Notes: generated by a model from the sequence alone, not told the origin. A DNA stretch of 64,000 nucleotides from Dethiosulfatibacter aminovorans DSM 17477 (GCF_900142005.1 NZ_FQZL01000008.1:124001-188000); one strand, 5' to 3'. Counted from the stretch's first letter, positions 9,138 through 18,974 are shown. Numbers and translations are program-made.

Positions 9138-9165
9138 TTGATTTTTGTTTTTCAGGTGCTATAAT
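9138..9165 (+). promoter_or_regulatory. promoter of the ctsR operon
   Basis: TTGATT (9138-9143), 16-base spacer ending in an extended -10 (TGC), TATAAT (9160-9165). The expected start near 9172 lies just before the CtsR boxes. Confidence 0.85.
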
Positions 9166-9176
9166 AAAATTATAAA

Positions 9177-9209
9177 GGTCAAAGAAAGTCAAAGTCAAAG
9201 ACAGACAAA
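9177..9209 (+). promoter_or_regulatory. two overlapping CtsR operators
   Basis: The CtsR consensus is two RGTCAAA heptads three bases apart. Box 1 is GGTCAAA-GAA-AGTCAAA (9177-9193), a perfect match. Box 2 is AGTCAAA-GAC-AGACAAA (9193-9209), one mismatch, sharing a base with box 1. They cover the start of transcription, as expected for repression of the operon by its own first product. Confidence 0.93.
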
Positions 9210-9242
9210 GTCGAATTTTATCTTGAAAATGGAGGTGGTTTG

Positions 9243-9701
9243 ATGGCGAGTTTGAGTGATGTAATCGAGGAATATATAATTGGCATCATGGCCCATGCGG
9301 ACAAGGACAGCATAGATATCCAGAGAAATATCCTTGCCCAGAGATTCCAGTGCGCTCCTTCTCAGATCAACTATGTACTTACGACTAGATTCAGCAACGA
9401 CAGAGGATATGTGGTTGAAAGCAGAAGAGGTGGAGGAGGATATGTAAGGATATACAAGATGAACGTGGACGGCAATGACCACATAGAAAAGATCATCAGG
9501 GACTCCATAGGAGACAGCCTTACAAAGACGAGAGCTGAAAGTATAATCAACAGCCTCATTGACAACAATATTATAAATGAAAGAGAAAAGCATATAATGA
9601 CCAGGGCTCTTAGCGACAGATCCTTGAAGAAGATTTTTCACGGTGACAGAAATACAATAAGGGCCGACCTGCTCAAGGAAATGCTTTTGATTCTGGTTTA
9701 G
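9243..9701 (+). CDS. ctsR: class III stress repressor CtsR
   Basis: Dimeric repressor of clp genes, inactivated by heat and by the McsB arginine kinase. In its 152 residues the winged-helix N-terminal domain shows LAQRFQCAPSQINYVLTTRF, and the wing RGGGGYVRI (about residues 60-68) contains the glycine cluster that senses heat. GGAGGTG lies 5 bases before the ATG at 9243; the TTG three bases upstream is too close to the ribosome binding site. It is the first gene of ctsR-mcsA-mcsB-clpC. Confidence 0.97.
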   Translation: MASLSDVIEEYIIGIMAHADKDSIDIQRNILAQRFQCAPSQINYVLTTRFSNDRGYVVESRRGGGGYVRIYKMNVDGNDHIEKIIRDSIGDSLTKTRAESIINSLIDNNIINEREKHIMTRALSDRSLKKIFHGDRNTIRADLLKEMLLILV

Positions 9702-9713
9702 GGAGGTCATGTG

Positions 9714-10196
9714 ATGTTATGCGATGAATGCGGAAAAAACAATGCCACCGTACATCTGACGAAGATTGTAAACGGAAAAAGAAGCGAGGCTCATTTGTGC
9801 CAGCAGTGTGCAAGAAAGTATACCAATTTGAATACGAACTTTTCAATACAGAATATAATGTCGGGATTTTTGACTGATGTTCACGGGATTGAAAAAAGCA
9901 AACCACTTGTTTGCGAAAATTGCGGATTGACTTATGAAGAGTTCAAAAGAACGGGGAAGTTCGGATGCAGCAGGTGCTACAGTGCTTTTGAGAAGGAGGT
10001 TGCGCCGTTTGTAAGGAATATTCACAGTCACGACAGCCATGTGGGAAAAATCCCATTGAAGGCAGGCAAGGAGTTGAAAAGTAAAAAGGAACTTGAAGAC
10101 CTTAAGTTCAAACTGAGAGAAGCTGTTGAAAACGAAGAGTATGAGAAGGCGGCGGAATACAGGGATAAAATAAAAAAAATGGCAGAGGGTGATTAG
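9714..10196 (+). CDS. mcsA: McsA, zinc-finger activator of the McsB arginine kinase
   Basis: A small zinc protein that activates McsB and modulates CtsR. The 160 residues carry two pairs of Cys motifs in the N-terminal half (CDEC with LCQQC; CENC with CSRC). A C-terminal UVR helix pair (FKLREAVENEEYEKAAEYRD) resembles the ClpC/UvrB middle domain. GGAGG lies 7 bases before the ATG at 9714. The stop is separated from mcsB by one base. Confidence 0.95.
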   Translation: MLCDECGKNNATVHLTKIVNGKRSEAHLCQQCARKYTNLNTNFSIQNIMSGFLTDVHGIEKSKPLVCENCGLTYEEFKRTGKFGCSRCYSAFEKEVAPFVRNIHSHDSHVGKIPLKAGKELKSKKELEDLKFKLREAVENEEYEKAAEYRDKIKKMAEGD

Positions 10197-10197
10197 G

Positions 10198-11202
10198 ATG
10201 GTATCTTGGTTGAAGAATTCGGGTAAGGACAGAGATGTTGTGGTAAGCAGCAGGGTAAGACTGGCGAGGAACTTGTCCAACTATAATTTCCCCACAAAGA
10301 TGACGAGTGTTGATATGGATGAAGTCTATAAAGATGTGGTGGCCGCCTTGGGAAATGGTGGTTTCACTTCCTTCAGAATTAGTGACATACCATATCTTGA
10401 AAAGATCATGCTTGTTGAAAAGCATGTGATCAGTCCGGCTCTCATCGAAAAAAACGAAAGCGGATTTTCCATGACGGAGGATGAAACAGCAACGGTCATG
10501 ATAAATGAAGAGGACCATATAAGGATTCAAGTTCTGGATTCGGGTCTTTCCCTTGAAAATACATGGAAAAGAGCGGACGAACTGGATAATCTCCTGGAAG
10601 AAAAGGTGGAATATGCATATGATGAAAAAGTAGGTTATCTTACTGCGTGTCCCACTAATCTGGGAACAGGAATGAGAGCATCCGTTATGATACATCTTCC
10701 TGCACTGGAGTTGACGAGGCAGGTGAATAAGGTTCTATCGCCTGTAGCGCAGTTTGGATTGGCTGTTAGGGGAGTATATGGTGAAGGAACCAAGGCTATG
10801 GGATCACTTTATCAGATATCAAACCAGATTACCATGGGAGACAGGGAAGAAACCATAATAAGGAAGATAGAAAATATTGCAGGACAGATTTCCGAAAAGG
10901 AAAGGATGGCCAGGAAATATCTTCTTGAAAACGACAGAACAAATTATGAAGACAGAATATTCAGGGCTTATGGAATTTTGAAGAATGCAAGGAAGATTTC
11001 CCATGAAGAAGCTGCAAAACTGCTTTCCTATGTGAAACTGGGAATAGATGCTGAAATAATCAAGAATAACGATATAAACGAACTAGACAAGCTGTTCATA
11101 GAAATTCAGCCTGCAAGCATACAGTTCATAGAAAGAAAAGAAATGGATACAAATGAAAGGGATATCAAAAGAGCAGAAATACTTAGAGATGAAATAAAAT
11201 AA
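10198..11202 (+). CDS. mcsB: protein-arginine kinase McsB
   Basis: Phosphorylates arginines on CtsR and on damaged proteins, marking them for ClpC-ClpP. The 334-residue protein has the phosphagen-kinase fold: VVVSSRVRLARNL at the start, the NEEDHIRIQ loop, and the active-site cysteine in TACPTNLGTGMRAS. The chosen ATG (10198) has GAGGGTG 7 bases upstream, inside the end of mcsA. It is translated as part of the stress operon. Confidence 0.96.
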   Translation: MVSWLKNSGKDRDVVVSSRVRLARNLSNYNFPTKMTSVDMDEVYKDVVAALGNGGFTSFRISDIPYLEKIMLVEKHVISPALIEKNESGFSMTEDETATVMINEEDHIRIQVLDSGLSLENTWKRADELDNLLEEKVEYAYDEKVGYLTACPTNLGTGMRASVMIHLPALELTRQVNKVLSPVAQFGLAVRGVYGEGTKAMGSLYQISNQITMGDREETIIRKIENIAGQISEKERMARKYLLENDRTNYEDRIFRAYGILKNARKISHEEAAKLLSYVKLGIDAEIIKNNDINELDKLFIEIQPASIQFIERKEMDTNERDIKRAEILRDEIK

Positions 11203-11215
11203 TGAGGTGATGATT

Positions 11216-13678
11216 ATGTTAGGAAAGGAATTTAGCGAATTGACAAAACGGGCTGTAGAAGAAGCGCAGAAGAAAGCTCAGGAATTCAAGCATAATGTAT
11301 TGGGCTCGGAACACCTTCTTTTGGGGCTGGTGATTGAACAAAGCGGAGTTGCGGGAAGGGTTCTTCGGAAAAATGGTCTGACTGCTCAAAATGTTGAGAA
11401 TAGCATTTTGAACATAGTAGGGAAGGGCAACAGTGAACCTTCATACTTGTCATTGAGCCCCAGAACAAAAAACATCATTGAAGTAGCAGGAAAGTATTCT
11501 GTTAAGTATGGATTCAACTATATAGAAACAGAGCATATGCTTCTTGGAATACTTGCTGAAGGCGAGGGTGTGGCATCTATAATTCTCAAGGAATTCAAGA
11601 TGACTCCTGAAAAGATCAGAAACGATATTCACGGTGAACTCAATGACAAGAGAAAGAATGGTACGGAAAAGTCACCGGTGAAAAACAAGAAAAGCCACAA
11701 TTTAAAAACTCTTGAGAAGTACGGCAAGGATTTGAATGAGCAGGCCAGAATGGGCAAGTTGGACCCTGTAATTGGCAGAAAGGAAGAAATACAGAGGATT
11801 ATACAGGTGCTGAGCAGGAGAACAAAGAATAATCCGGTACTCATAGGAGAGCCTGGTGTAGGTAAGACTGCCATAGCAGAAGGATTGGCCCAGCAGATAG
11901 AAGAAGGTACGGTGCCCGAGATACTGAAAGACAAGATAGTTGTAACCCTTGACCTTGCCAGCATGGTAGCCGGATCGAAGTACAGGGGTGAATTTGAAGA
12001 AAGGCTCAAGAAGGTAATGGATGAAATAAAGGAAGACGGACAAGTGATAATGTTCCTTGACGAGCTTCATACTGTAATAGGAGCAGGTGGAGCCGAGGGA
12101 GCCATAGATGCTTCCAATATTTTGAAACCTGCCCTTTCAAGAGGTGAAATCCAGGCTATCGGTGCGACAACAATTGACGAGTACAAGAAACATATCGAAA
12201 AGGATGCTGCCCTTGAAAGAAGATTTCAGCCTGTAATGGTTGAAGAGCCAACAATAGAGGAAACCATTGAAATAATCAAGGGTCTGAGAGATAAGTATGA
12301 AGCCCATCACAAGGTCACCATAACAGATGAAGCAATAGATGCTGCTACAAAACTGTCCCACAGATACATTTCAGACAGGTTCCTGCCCGACAAGGCCATT
12401 GACCTTATTGATGAATCGTGCTCAAGGGTGAGGATTGAATCTGTTACTGCACCTCCTGATTTCAATGAACTTGAGAGAAATATTGAAAAGGTGACCCAGG
12501 AAAAACAGACTGCCATCAAATTGCAGAAATTTGAAGAGGCTGCAGAACTCAGAGACAAGGAAAAATTCCTAACAACCGAACTTGAGGACAAGAGGAAGAA
12601 CTGGAGAAAGAAAAGCTATAAGGACTCTGCCCATATCGGATATGACGACATTGCTGATATCGTGTCTCAATGGACGGGAATACCTGTTAAAAAGATGAAC
12701 GCCGATGAATCGGAGAAACTTCTCAACATGGAAAAGATACTTCATGAAAGAGTGGTAGGACAGAATCAGGCTGTTGAAGCCGTTTCGAAAGCCATAAGAA
12801 GGGCAAGAGTAGGACTCAAGGATCCGTCCAAACCTATTGGTTCGTTCATATTCCTGGGACCTACAGGAGTAGGAAAGACAGAGCTTTCGAAGGCTCTTGC
12901 AGATGCCATGTTTGGAGACGAGGATGCCATAATAAGGATAGACATGTCCGAATACATGGAGAAACATTCCGTATCCAAGCTTATAGGTTCACCACCGGGA
13001 TATGTAGGTTTCGACGAGGGTGGACAATTGACTGAAAAGGTAAGGAGAAAGCCATATTCCGTAATACTCTTTGACGAGATTGAAAAGGCCCATCCTGATG
13101 TGTTCAATATCCTTCTTCAGTTGCTTGACGATGGAAGGATGACGGATTCCAAGGGAAGGACCGTAAACTTCAAGAATACGGTAATAATACTTACATCAAA
13201 TGTTGGTGCAAGTACAATCAAGAAGCAGAAGACACTTGGATTTGCAACCGGTGGGGAGGAGAACCAGGAGAAAAGCGATTATCTGAAAATGAAGGAAAAT
13301 GTTACTGAACAGCTGAAAAAAACTTTCAGACCTGAATTCCTTAACAGACTTGATGAAATAATCGTGTTCCATTCATTGAACAAGGAAAATATCAAGGAAA
13401 TAGTTACTCTCATGGTAGGAAGCCTTCAAAAAAGACTGGATGAGCTTGGAATAAAAATAGAAGTCAGTGAAGAAGCCAGGGACTTCCTTGCAGATACAGG
13501 ATATGATCCTGTGTTTGGTGCAAGACCTTTGCAGAGAACAATAAGGAAGATGATTGAGGACTCCCTGTCTGAAGCGTTGCTCAAGGGAGACATAAGCAAG
13601 AATGATACAATCCTTGTAAATGTCAAGGATGGAAAACTTGACTTTACAAGAAAAAATGAAGAACCCGCCTTAGGCTGA
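11216..13678 (+). CDS. clpC: Clp protease ATPase subunit ClpC
   Basis: Hexameric AAA+ unfoldase that feeds ClpP and handles arginine-phosphorylated substrates. Order in 820 residues: double Clp N domain (1-145), AAA-1 with GEPGVGKTA (about 210) and [11 protein letters not shown], a UVR/middle domain ([17 protein letters not shown]), AAA-2 with GPTGVGKTE (about 545), and the C-terminal small domain. GAGGTG precedes the ATG by 5 bases. Last gene of the CtsR-controlled operon, followed by a terminator. Confidence 0.98.
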   Translation: MLGKEFSELTKRAVEEAQKKAQEFKHNVLGSEHLLLGLVIEQSGVAGRVLRKNGLTAQNVENSILNIVGKGNSEPSYLSLSPRTKNIIEVAGKYSVKYGFNYIETEHMLLGILAEGEGVASIILKEFKMTPEKIRNDIHGELNDKRKNGTEKSPVKNKKSHNLKTLEKYGKDLNEQARMGKLDPVIGRKEEIQRIIQVLSRRTKNNPVLIGEPGVGKTAIAEGLAQQIEEGTVPEILKDKIVVTLDLASMVAGSKYRGEFEERLKKVMDEIKEDGQVIMFLDELHTVIGAGGAEGAIDASNILKPALSRGEIQAIGATTIDEYKKHIEKDAALERRFQPVMVEEPTIEETIEIIKGLRDKYEAHHKVTITDEAIDAATKLSHRYISDRFLPDKAIDLIDESCSRVRIESVTAPPDFNELERNIEKVTQEKQTAIKLQKFEEAAELRDKEKFLTTELEDKRKNWRKKSYKDSAHIGYDDIADIVSQWTGIPVKKMNADESEKLLNMEKILHERVVGQNQAVEAVSKAIRRARVGLKDPSKPIGSFIFLGPTGVGKTELSKALADAMFGDEDAIIRIDMSEYMEKHSVSKLIGSPPGYVGFDEGGQLTEKVRRKPYSVILFDEIEKAHPDVFNILLQLLDDGRMTDSKGRTVNFKNTVIILTSNVGASTIKKQKTLGFATGGEENQEKSDYLKMKENVTEQLKKTFRPEFLNRLDEIIVFHSLNKENIKEIVTLMVGSLQKRLDELGIKIEVSEEARDFLADTGYDPVFGARPLQRTIRKMIEDSLSEALLKGDISKNDTILVNVKDGKLDFTRKNEEPALG

Positions 13679-13690
13679 TCATCATCTCTA

Positions 13691-13732
13691 GGACGTGCCC
13701 GTACCGTTTAGGTGCGGGTGCGTCCGTTTTTA
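13691..13732 (+). terminator. terminator of the ctsR-clpC operon
   Basis: GGACG-TGCCCGTACC pairs with GGTGCGGGTG-CGTCC around GTTTA, then GTTTTTAT. Confidence 0.9.
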
Positions 13733-13778
13733 TTGCTGTGGATGGTGATGCGAAGCTGACTCTATCAAGTTTAGGTAT

Positions 13779-13807
13779 TTGATTTTTGAGTTGTGTGCAT
13801 TTATACT
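13779..13807 (+). promoter_or_regulatory. promoter of the sigma-54 activator gene
   Basis: TTGATT (13779-13784), 17-base spacer, TATACT (13802-13807). Leader of about 65 bases; GGAAGGG precedes the ATG. Confidence 0.6.
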
Positions 13808-13876
13808 GTTGTTAGGTTAATTATAAATGAATGGTTGGATTGTTTGTGTTTTGACTATATAAAGGAAGGGTAATTC

Positions 13877-15922
13877 ATGAAAAAACTTATGGTTGTTTCG
13901 AGGGCTGACAAGATTGGTAAATACTATTGCGATGAGCTGAGAGATTTTTTTGAGGATAGAATTCAGATAGACTATATCGTAGATGATGATCCTGAAATAA
14001 GCAAAATAAGCAGTTATGAAATGATACTAATCACCACAAACTCCATAATAAAAAAGATTATCCACCTGGTGGACGAAAATAGTAAGATTCTCAGGGTTCT
14101 TAAAAACATGGATCCCGAAGGAGTGGAAAGGCTTAACAGGATACCATATGGAGCTGAGGCTCTTGTTGTCAATGTAGGACCTAAGATGGCTTCCGAGAGT
14201 ATATATCTAATCTATGCTTGTGGGAGACATGATCTTGAGCTTTACCCGTATTATCCTGGAATAGATGGGTACAAGAAACTTGAATATATAATAACCCAGG
14301 GTGAACCGGACATAGTTCCTGATTATGGTGGAGAAGTTATAGATATACTGAATACGACAATAGACAACAAGATTTTTCTTGAAATAATATCCTTTTTCAA
14401 CCTGGACAGGAAGGAACTTCTTGACAAACTAATGGAAAGGAATTCATACAGGGATGACGAAGGTGACGGAATTTCATTTGTTATAAATGAGAGATATATG
14501 CTTGAAAATATAATAAATGTGTTGTTTGAAAACCTCAACGAGGGTGTGTTGATATACAACGATATGGGTATTGTGACCAGCAGCAGTTCAAGTGCTCAGT
14601 CCATACTTAATAAGGCAACGCACAATATCTCCGGAAGGAAAATCACTGATCTCATACCTGTAGGAGACTATGATGTCATGGGAAATGATGCAATGGAGAC
14701 TGTGGTTAAAATAGGGGATATTCCTGTAATCTGTAATATAATGCCTAAGATGACTCTTGGAAGCAATGATTACGGGCTGGTCATACTAAAGAAATATACG
14801 GATACTGAAATGAAGATGCACATGTACAAGAAGGAGCTAATGGACAAGGGGCACAGGTCAAAATACGATATTGACGACATAGTTGGTTCCAGTGCTGAAA
14901 TGAAAAAACAGAAGGATATAGCTGTTAGAATGGCAAAAAGTGATTCTACGGTACTTATAATAGGAGAAAGCGGAACTGGTAAGGAGCTTTTTGCGCATGT
15001 AATCCACAATAATTCAAGAAGGCGCAAGGAACAGTTTGTTGCTGTCAATTGTTCCGCCATACCTGAATCCCTTCTTGAAAGTGAACTTTTCGGATATAGC
15101 GATGGAGCTTTTACGGGAGCTAAAAAAGGAGGAAAGAAAGGTCTTTTTGAAATTGCCAATGGAGGGACTCTTTTTCTGGATGAAATCGGGGAGATGCCAC
15201 TTCATCTTCAGAACAGGCTTTTGAGGGTTCTTCAGGAAAAGGAGATAATGAGAGTTGGAAGCAATTCCATCATAAAGATAGATGTAAGGATAATAGCAGC
15301 TACCAATGTAGATCTCATGAAGCAGGCCAGGGCCGGGAAATTCAGGAAGGATCTGTTTTACAGGATCAGTGTTCTTCCTCTGGTTGTGCCTCCGCTACGC
15401 AAGAGAGGCAATGACGTTCTTGAAATATTTGACAGGATAGCCTCCGAAAAAGGTGATAAAATTGAATTGTCGGAAGAAGTGAAAAAGTTTTTTGTTGAAT
15501 ATTCTTGGGAAGGTAATGTAAGGGAAGTGAGGAATTGTGTGGAATACTTAATAAACCTGGGCAAGGATATAGTGAAATTGGATGACTTGCCTGAAAGCAT
15601 GAAGCTTGCATCTCTTCTTGATGGAAATGAAATGGGACTGCAAGATGATGTTGTCGGTGAAGTGACGGAGGGGGCAAACATTCGTGAAAACGTGGATATA
15701 GATATGGAAATTCTGAAGATTCTTTACGAGAAAAACAGCAGGAATATGAAGATTGGCAGAAAGCAGCTTTCTGAAGAATTAAGGAGAGTGGGCATATTTC
15801 TAGGTGAGCAGGAAGTGAGGAATAAATTGTTGCTTCTTCAGAAAAAAGGATTTGTTGCAATTGGAAAAGGAAGAGGTGGCACCAAGATCACCGCTGCTGG
15901 AGTAGGAAAACTTAATCAGTAA
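13877..15922 (+). CDS. sigma-54-dependent enhancer-binding activator
   Basis: Activates RpoN-RNA polymerase by ATP hydrolysis. The 681 residues comprise an N-terminal sensory region (1-200) of unknown ligand, a PAS-like segment (about 205-300, around LFENLNEGVLIYNDMG), and the AAA+ domain. The AAA+ domain has GESGTGKELF (about 365), the sigma-54 contact loop GAFTGA, GGTLFLDEIGEM and the arginine finger region RVGSNSIIKIDVRIIAAT. The C-terminal 75 residues (LEILKILYEKNSRN onward) look like a winged helix rather than the usual Fis-type helix-turn-helix. It ends 210 bases upstream of a -24/-12 promoter, so it almost certainly controls the transport and hydrolase operon that follows. Its own promoter is of sigma-A type. 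Confidence 0.93.
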   Translation: MKKLMVVSRADKIGKYYCDELRDFFEDRIQIDYIVDDDPEISKISSYEMILITTNSIIKKIIHLVDENSKILRVLKNMDPEGVERLNRIPYGAEALVVNVGPKMASESIYLIYACGRHDLELYPYYPGIDGYKKLEYIITQGEPDIVPDYGGEVIDILNTTIDNKIFLEIISFFNLDRKELLDKLMERNSYRDDEGDGISFVINERYMLENIINVLFENLNEGVLIYNDMGIVTSSSSSAQSILNKATHNISGRKITDLIPVGDYDVMGNDAMETVVKIGDIPVICNIMPKMTLGSNDYGLVILKKYTDTEMKMHMYKKELMDKGHRSKYDIDDIVGSSAEMKKQKDIAVRMAKSDSTVLIIGESGTGKELFAHVIHNNSRRRKEQFVAVNCSAIPESLLESELFGYSDGAFTGAKKGGKKGLFEIANGGTLFLDEIGEMPLHLQNRLLRVLQEKEIMRVGSNSIIKIDVRIIAATNVDLMKQARAGKFRKDLFYRISVLPLVVPPLRKRGNDVLEIFDRIASEKGDKIELSEEVKKFFVEYSWEGNVREVRNCVEYLINLGKDIVKLDDLPESMKLASLLDGNEMGLQDDVVGEVTEGANIRENVDIDMEILKILYEKNSRNMKIGRKQLSEELRRVGIFLGEQEVRNKLLLLQKKGFVAIGKGRGGTKITAAGVGKLNQ

Positions 15923-15929
15923 AACTGTA

Positions 15930-15977
15930 TCAACTGTATTAATTGTACGTTAAATACAATTAATACAGTTGATTTTT
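15930..15977. promoter_or_regulatory. 18-bp perfect inverted repeat: enhancer site and/or terminator
   Basis: TCAACTGTATTAATTGTA (15930-15947) is repeated in inverse at 15955-15972 around a 7-base loop, then TTTTT. A direct extra copy of AACTGTAT begins at 15923. The T run makes it a plausible terminator for the activator gene. The distance (about 160-200 bases upstream of the -24 box) is equally typical of an upstream activating sequence. Confidence 0.6.
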
Positions 15978-16131
15978 GTTTGATGCAAATTATTTCAGAT
16001 AATAGTCACACTTCAAATACAAAAATAAATCTTTTTAATTTATTGATTTGCCTTTTTATGTAGGGAACTGAAAGGGTTACAGGGTTAAACCGAATAAAGG
16101 ATAGGAAAAAATCAATTTAAAGAGCTACTTT

Positions 16132-16147
16132 TGGCATGAGGTTTGCA
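16132..16147 (+). promoter_or_regulatory. sigma-54 (-24/-12) promoter
   Basis: TGGCATG-AGGT-TTGCA matches the TGGCAYR-N4-TTGCW consensus at every position. Transcription should begin near 16158, giving a leader of about 38 bases before the binding-protein gene. The matching sigma factor gene, rpoN, is at 61208. Confidence 0.9.
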
Positions 16148-16195
16148 CTATAAAATATCAGATAAAAATATTTAACAAAAGAGAGGAGAGTTTAA

Positions 16196-17902
16196 ATGAA
16201 AAAATTCAGTAGGATTATTGCATTGCTCACAGTGCTGGTTATGATGTTGGGGTTGGCTGTAGGATGCGGCCCTAAAAAAGAACCTGAGGCACTTGTAGAG
16301 AATACTGAAGTAACTGAAAACCTGGACCCTGCCGACAAGGTTCCTGCAATCAACTTCTGGATTCAGTCTCAGACAAAAGACCCATTGAGATATGAATCTG
16401 CGCTTATGATGGCGGAAGAATGGAAGAAACTTGGATTTGAAATTGAACTTGAAACAAGAGAGTGGGCTACTATGTCTGCCGAGGGAATGAAGGCCCACGA
16501 GCATGACATGTTCATTTGCAAGTGGGGTGGAAAGCCTGAGAGAGTCGACCCGTATCATTGGCTGTACTCAATGCATCATTCAGTCAATGCTTCTGAAGGT
16601 GGATATAATGTAGCGGGATATATCAATCCTGATTATGATGCACTTGCTGATGAATTTGCAACAAATCTTGACCTTGATGCCAGAAAGGCTGCAGCTTTTG
16701 AAATGCAGTCCATTCTTGCAAGTGACGTTCCACAGCCTCCAATGTTCAAGCTTCAGCTTAAGAATGCCTACAACAAGGCGAAATTCACAAACATCACACC
16801 GGGCGTGGGCCTTGGAGTGTACAGCTTCTGGAACTTCATGAACATCACTCCTTTGACTGAGGACAAGATACTTACCCTGGGGCAGACTACGGATATTCAG
16901 CTTCTGAATCCTTTGGCAACAAAGACGGGTCAGGACATCTACATGCTTAAGAACATTTACGATCCTCTTGTGAGACTTGATGTTGATGGCAACGTGGTTA
17001 AATGGCTTGCGGAGGATATCAATGAAATCGATGGAACCCATATCGAAGTTACAATAAGAGACGACTTCAAGTTCCATGATGGAGAACCTCTTACGGTTGA
17101 AGATGTCAAGTTTACATTCGATTTTGCGAAAGAAGTGAATTCGCCTACATATGCATCACATGTAAGAATCATAGAGTCTGTTGAAATAACAGGAGAAAAT
17201 ACAGTTCTGTTTACACTAACAGACACATATGCACCTTTCCTTTCAAACACATTGTCGCAGTGTCTGATACTCCCTGAGCATATCTGGAGTCAGGTATATG
17301 AGGAAAAGGGAGCGGAGGGTGCACTTACGTGGGAGAACTCTAATCCTATAGGGTCAGGTCCATTCGTATTCGAATACTGGCGACCTAACGAGGAATTTTC
17401 GCTTACAACAAACAAGGATTATTTCATGCAGCCTAAGATAGACGGTATCCTTAGAATACCTTTTTCACAACAACTTGGTCTTGTACAGGCTCTTATAACT
17501 GAAGAAATAGACCTTACTTCAAACAATATGAAGCCAATAGACATTGAAGAAGTTGAAAAGAATGAAAATGTTGAAATAATTGAGCTGGTAGACGAAGGTA
17601 GCTATATTCTTCACTTGAACCTTAGAAAGGAGCCGTTTGATGATGTGACAATAAGAAGGGCACTTACTTTGGGAATACCTAGACAAAAAATCATATCGGT
17701 TGTATTTGATGGTGGAGCGTTGAAGACTTTCTCTATGGTACCTGAGAGCAACACATTCTGGTACAATCCTGACGTAGAAAAACTTGACTACGATCTTGAA
17801 GCCGCAAGACAGGAGCTTAAGGATGCAGGATTCAGATGGGACGGAGAAGGAAAACTTTACTATCCAGAGAACTATACACCTCAAATGCTGTATTCTGAAT
17901 AA
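16196..17902 (+). CDS. family 5 solute-binding lipoprotein, circularly permuted
   Basis: Extracellular peptide/opine-type substrate receptor for the adjacent ABC importer. The signal peptide ends in lipobox AVGC (Cys24). Residues 51-219 correspond to what is normally the C-terminal third of this family (AMMAEEWKKLGF-like helix, ETREWATM, DMFICKWGG, GYINPDYDALADE, ending YSFWNFMN). Residues 220-568 then supply the normal N-terminal two thirds (ILTLGQTTDIQLLNPL, VKWLAED, NPIGSGPF, RRALTLGI, EAARQELKDAGF). Nothing is duplicated and the total of 568 is ordinary, so the fold appears to be cut and rejoined rather than enlarged. First gene of the sigma-54 operon; GAGAGGAG ribosome binding site. Confidence 0.88.
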   Translation: MKKFSRIIALLTVLVMMLGLAVGCGPKKEPEALVENTEVTENLDPADKVPAINFWIQSQTKDPLRYESALMMAEEWKKLGFEIELETREWATMSAEGMKAHEHDMFICKWGGKPERVDPYHWLYSMHHSVNASEGGYNVAGYINPDYDALADEFATNLDLDARKAAAFEMQSILASDVPQPPMFKLQLKNAYNKAKFTNITPGVGLGVYSFWNFMNITPLTEDKILTLGQTTDIQLLNPLATKTGQDIYMLKNIYDPLVRLDVDGNVVKWLAEDINEIDGTHIEVTIRDDFKFHDGEPLTVEDVKFTFDFAKEVNSPTYASHVRIIESVEITGENTVLFTLTDTYAPFLSNTLSQCLILPEHIWSQVYEEKGAEGALTWENSNPIGSGPFVFEYWRPNEEFSLTTNKDYFMQPKIDGILRIPFSQQLGLVQALITEEIDLTSNNMKPIDIEEVEKNENVEIIELVDEGSYILHLNLRKEPFDDVTIRRALTLGIPRQKIISVVFDGGALKTFSMVPESNTFWYNPDVEKLDYDLEAARQELKDAGFRWDGEGKLYYPENYTPQMLYSE

Positions 17903-17919
17903 TATCAAACTATAACATT

Positions 17920-17947
17920 GACCGGCAGGATGGCCATTCTGCCGGTC
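17920..17947 (+). other. strong intercistronic hairpin after the binding-protein gene
   Basis: GACCGGCAGGATGG pairs with CCATTCTGCCGGTC (one G-U pair) and the T run after it is weak. Hairpins here commonly stabilise or partly terminate the message, so that more binding protein than permease is made. Confidence 0.7.
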
Positions 17948-17985
17948 GGTTTCAAACAAAACATTTGAAGTAGATTGGAGAAAAT

Positions 17986-18963
17986 ATGAGATTATCAAAG
18001 TATATTTTAAAAAGACTTGTATTAGCGTTTCTTACGCTGATGATACTTGTATCAATAGTATTTTTCATGTTCAGGGTAATACCCGGAGACCCTGTCAGTA
18101 TGTTCATAGATTCGGGACTTGATCAGGAATCACAGGAACTCATGCTTAAACTTTACGGATTGGACAAGTCTCTTCCAGAGCAATACTTCATATACATGAA
18201 GGGATTATTCCAGGGGGACCTTGGAAATTCATTCACATATGGAAAACCTGTACTTGATGTAATAGGAGAACGATTCCTTAACACTATTGTACTGACTACC
18301 ACATCGCTGATAATTGCATATTCCATTGCAATATCAGTAGGGAGTTTCCTCGCTTGGCACAGAAATTCAAGGATAGATATCATAGGCACAATACTTGCGC
18401 TCGTTGTAAGATGCGCACCGGTTTTCTGGACAGGAATGATTCTTCTGTCAATATTTGCATTCAATCTTGGATGGTTGCCTCTTGGAGGAATGGTTACAAG
18501 CGGAACAAACTTTACAAGCTTCTTCGACAAGGTGTTCAGCATTGACTTTCTGAAGCACCTTATCCTTCCTGCCACTGCATCAGCTCTTTACTCCATGGCA
18601 ACACCCACCCTCATGATGAGAACATCAATGCTTGAGGTAGTGAAAGAAGACTATATAGAGCTTGCATATGCAAAAGGAATACCTGACAAGAAAGTTAGAA
18701 GGAAGCATGCGATGAGAACGGCGCTTCTTCCCGTAGTTACAATGTTTGCTGTTGCAGCAGGACTGGCAATAGGCGGGTCTGTACTTACAGAGACGGTTTT
18801 CAGATGGCCTGGAATGGGAAGAGAAATAGTACTGGCAGTAGGTTCGAGAGACTATCCGATGGCCCAGGGGGCATTCCTCTTCATAGGATTTGCGACAATA
18901 ATGTTCAATCTTCTTGCGGACATACTTTATGCATACCTTGACCCAAGGGTTTCATTGGACTAG
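17986..18963 (+). CDS. ABC importer permease, DppB/OppB type
   Basis: One of two membrane subunits of the importer served by the upstream binding lipoprotein. The 325 residues hold about six membrane spans. The N-terminal motif VSIVFFMFRVIPGDPVSMF is typical of DppB. The coupling loop EDYIELAYAKGIPDKKV (about residues 220-236) contacts the ATPase. TGGAGAAA precedes the ATG. It follows the intercistronic hairpin and is 11 bases from the second permease gene. Confidence 0.95.
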   Translation: MRLSKYILKRLVLAFLTLMILVSIVFFMFRVIPGDPVSMFIDSGLDQESQELMLKLYGLDKSLPEQYFIYMKGLFQGDLGNSFTYGKPVLDVIGERFLNTIVLTTTSLIIAYSIAISVGSFLAWHRNSRIDIIGTILALVVRCAPVFWTGMILLSIFAFNLGWLPLGGMVTSGTNFTSFFDKVFSIDFLKHLILPATASALYSMATPTLMMRTSMLEVVKEDYIELAYAKGIPDKKVRRKHAMRTALLPVVTMFAVAAGLAIGGSVLTETVFRWPGMGREIVLAVGSRDYPMAQGAFLFIGFATIMFNLLADILYAYLDPRVSLD

Positions 18964-18974
18964 GAGGAATATAA

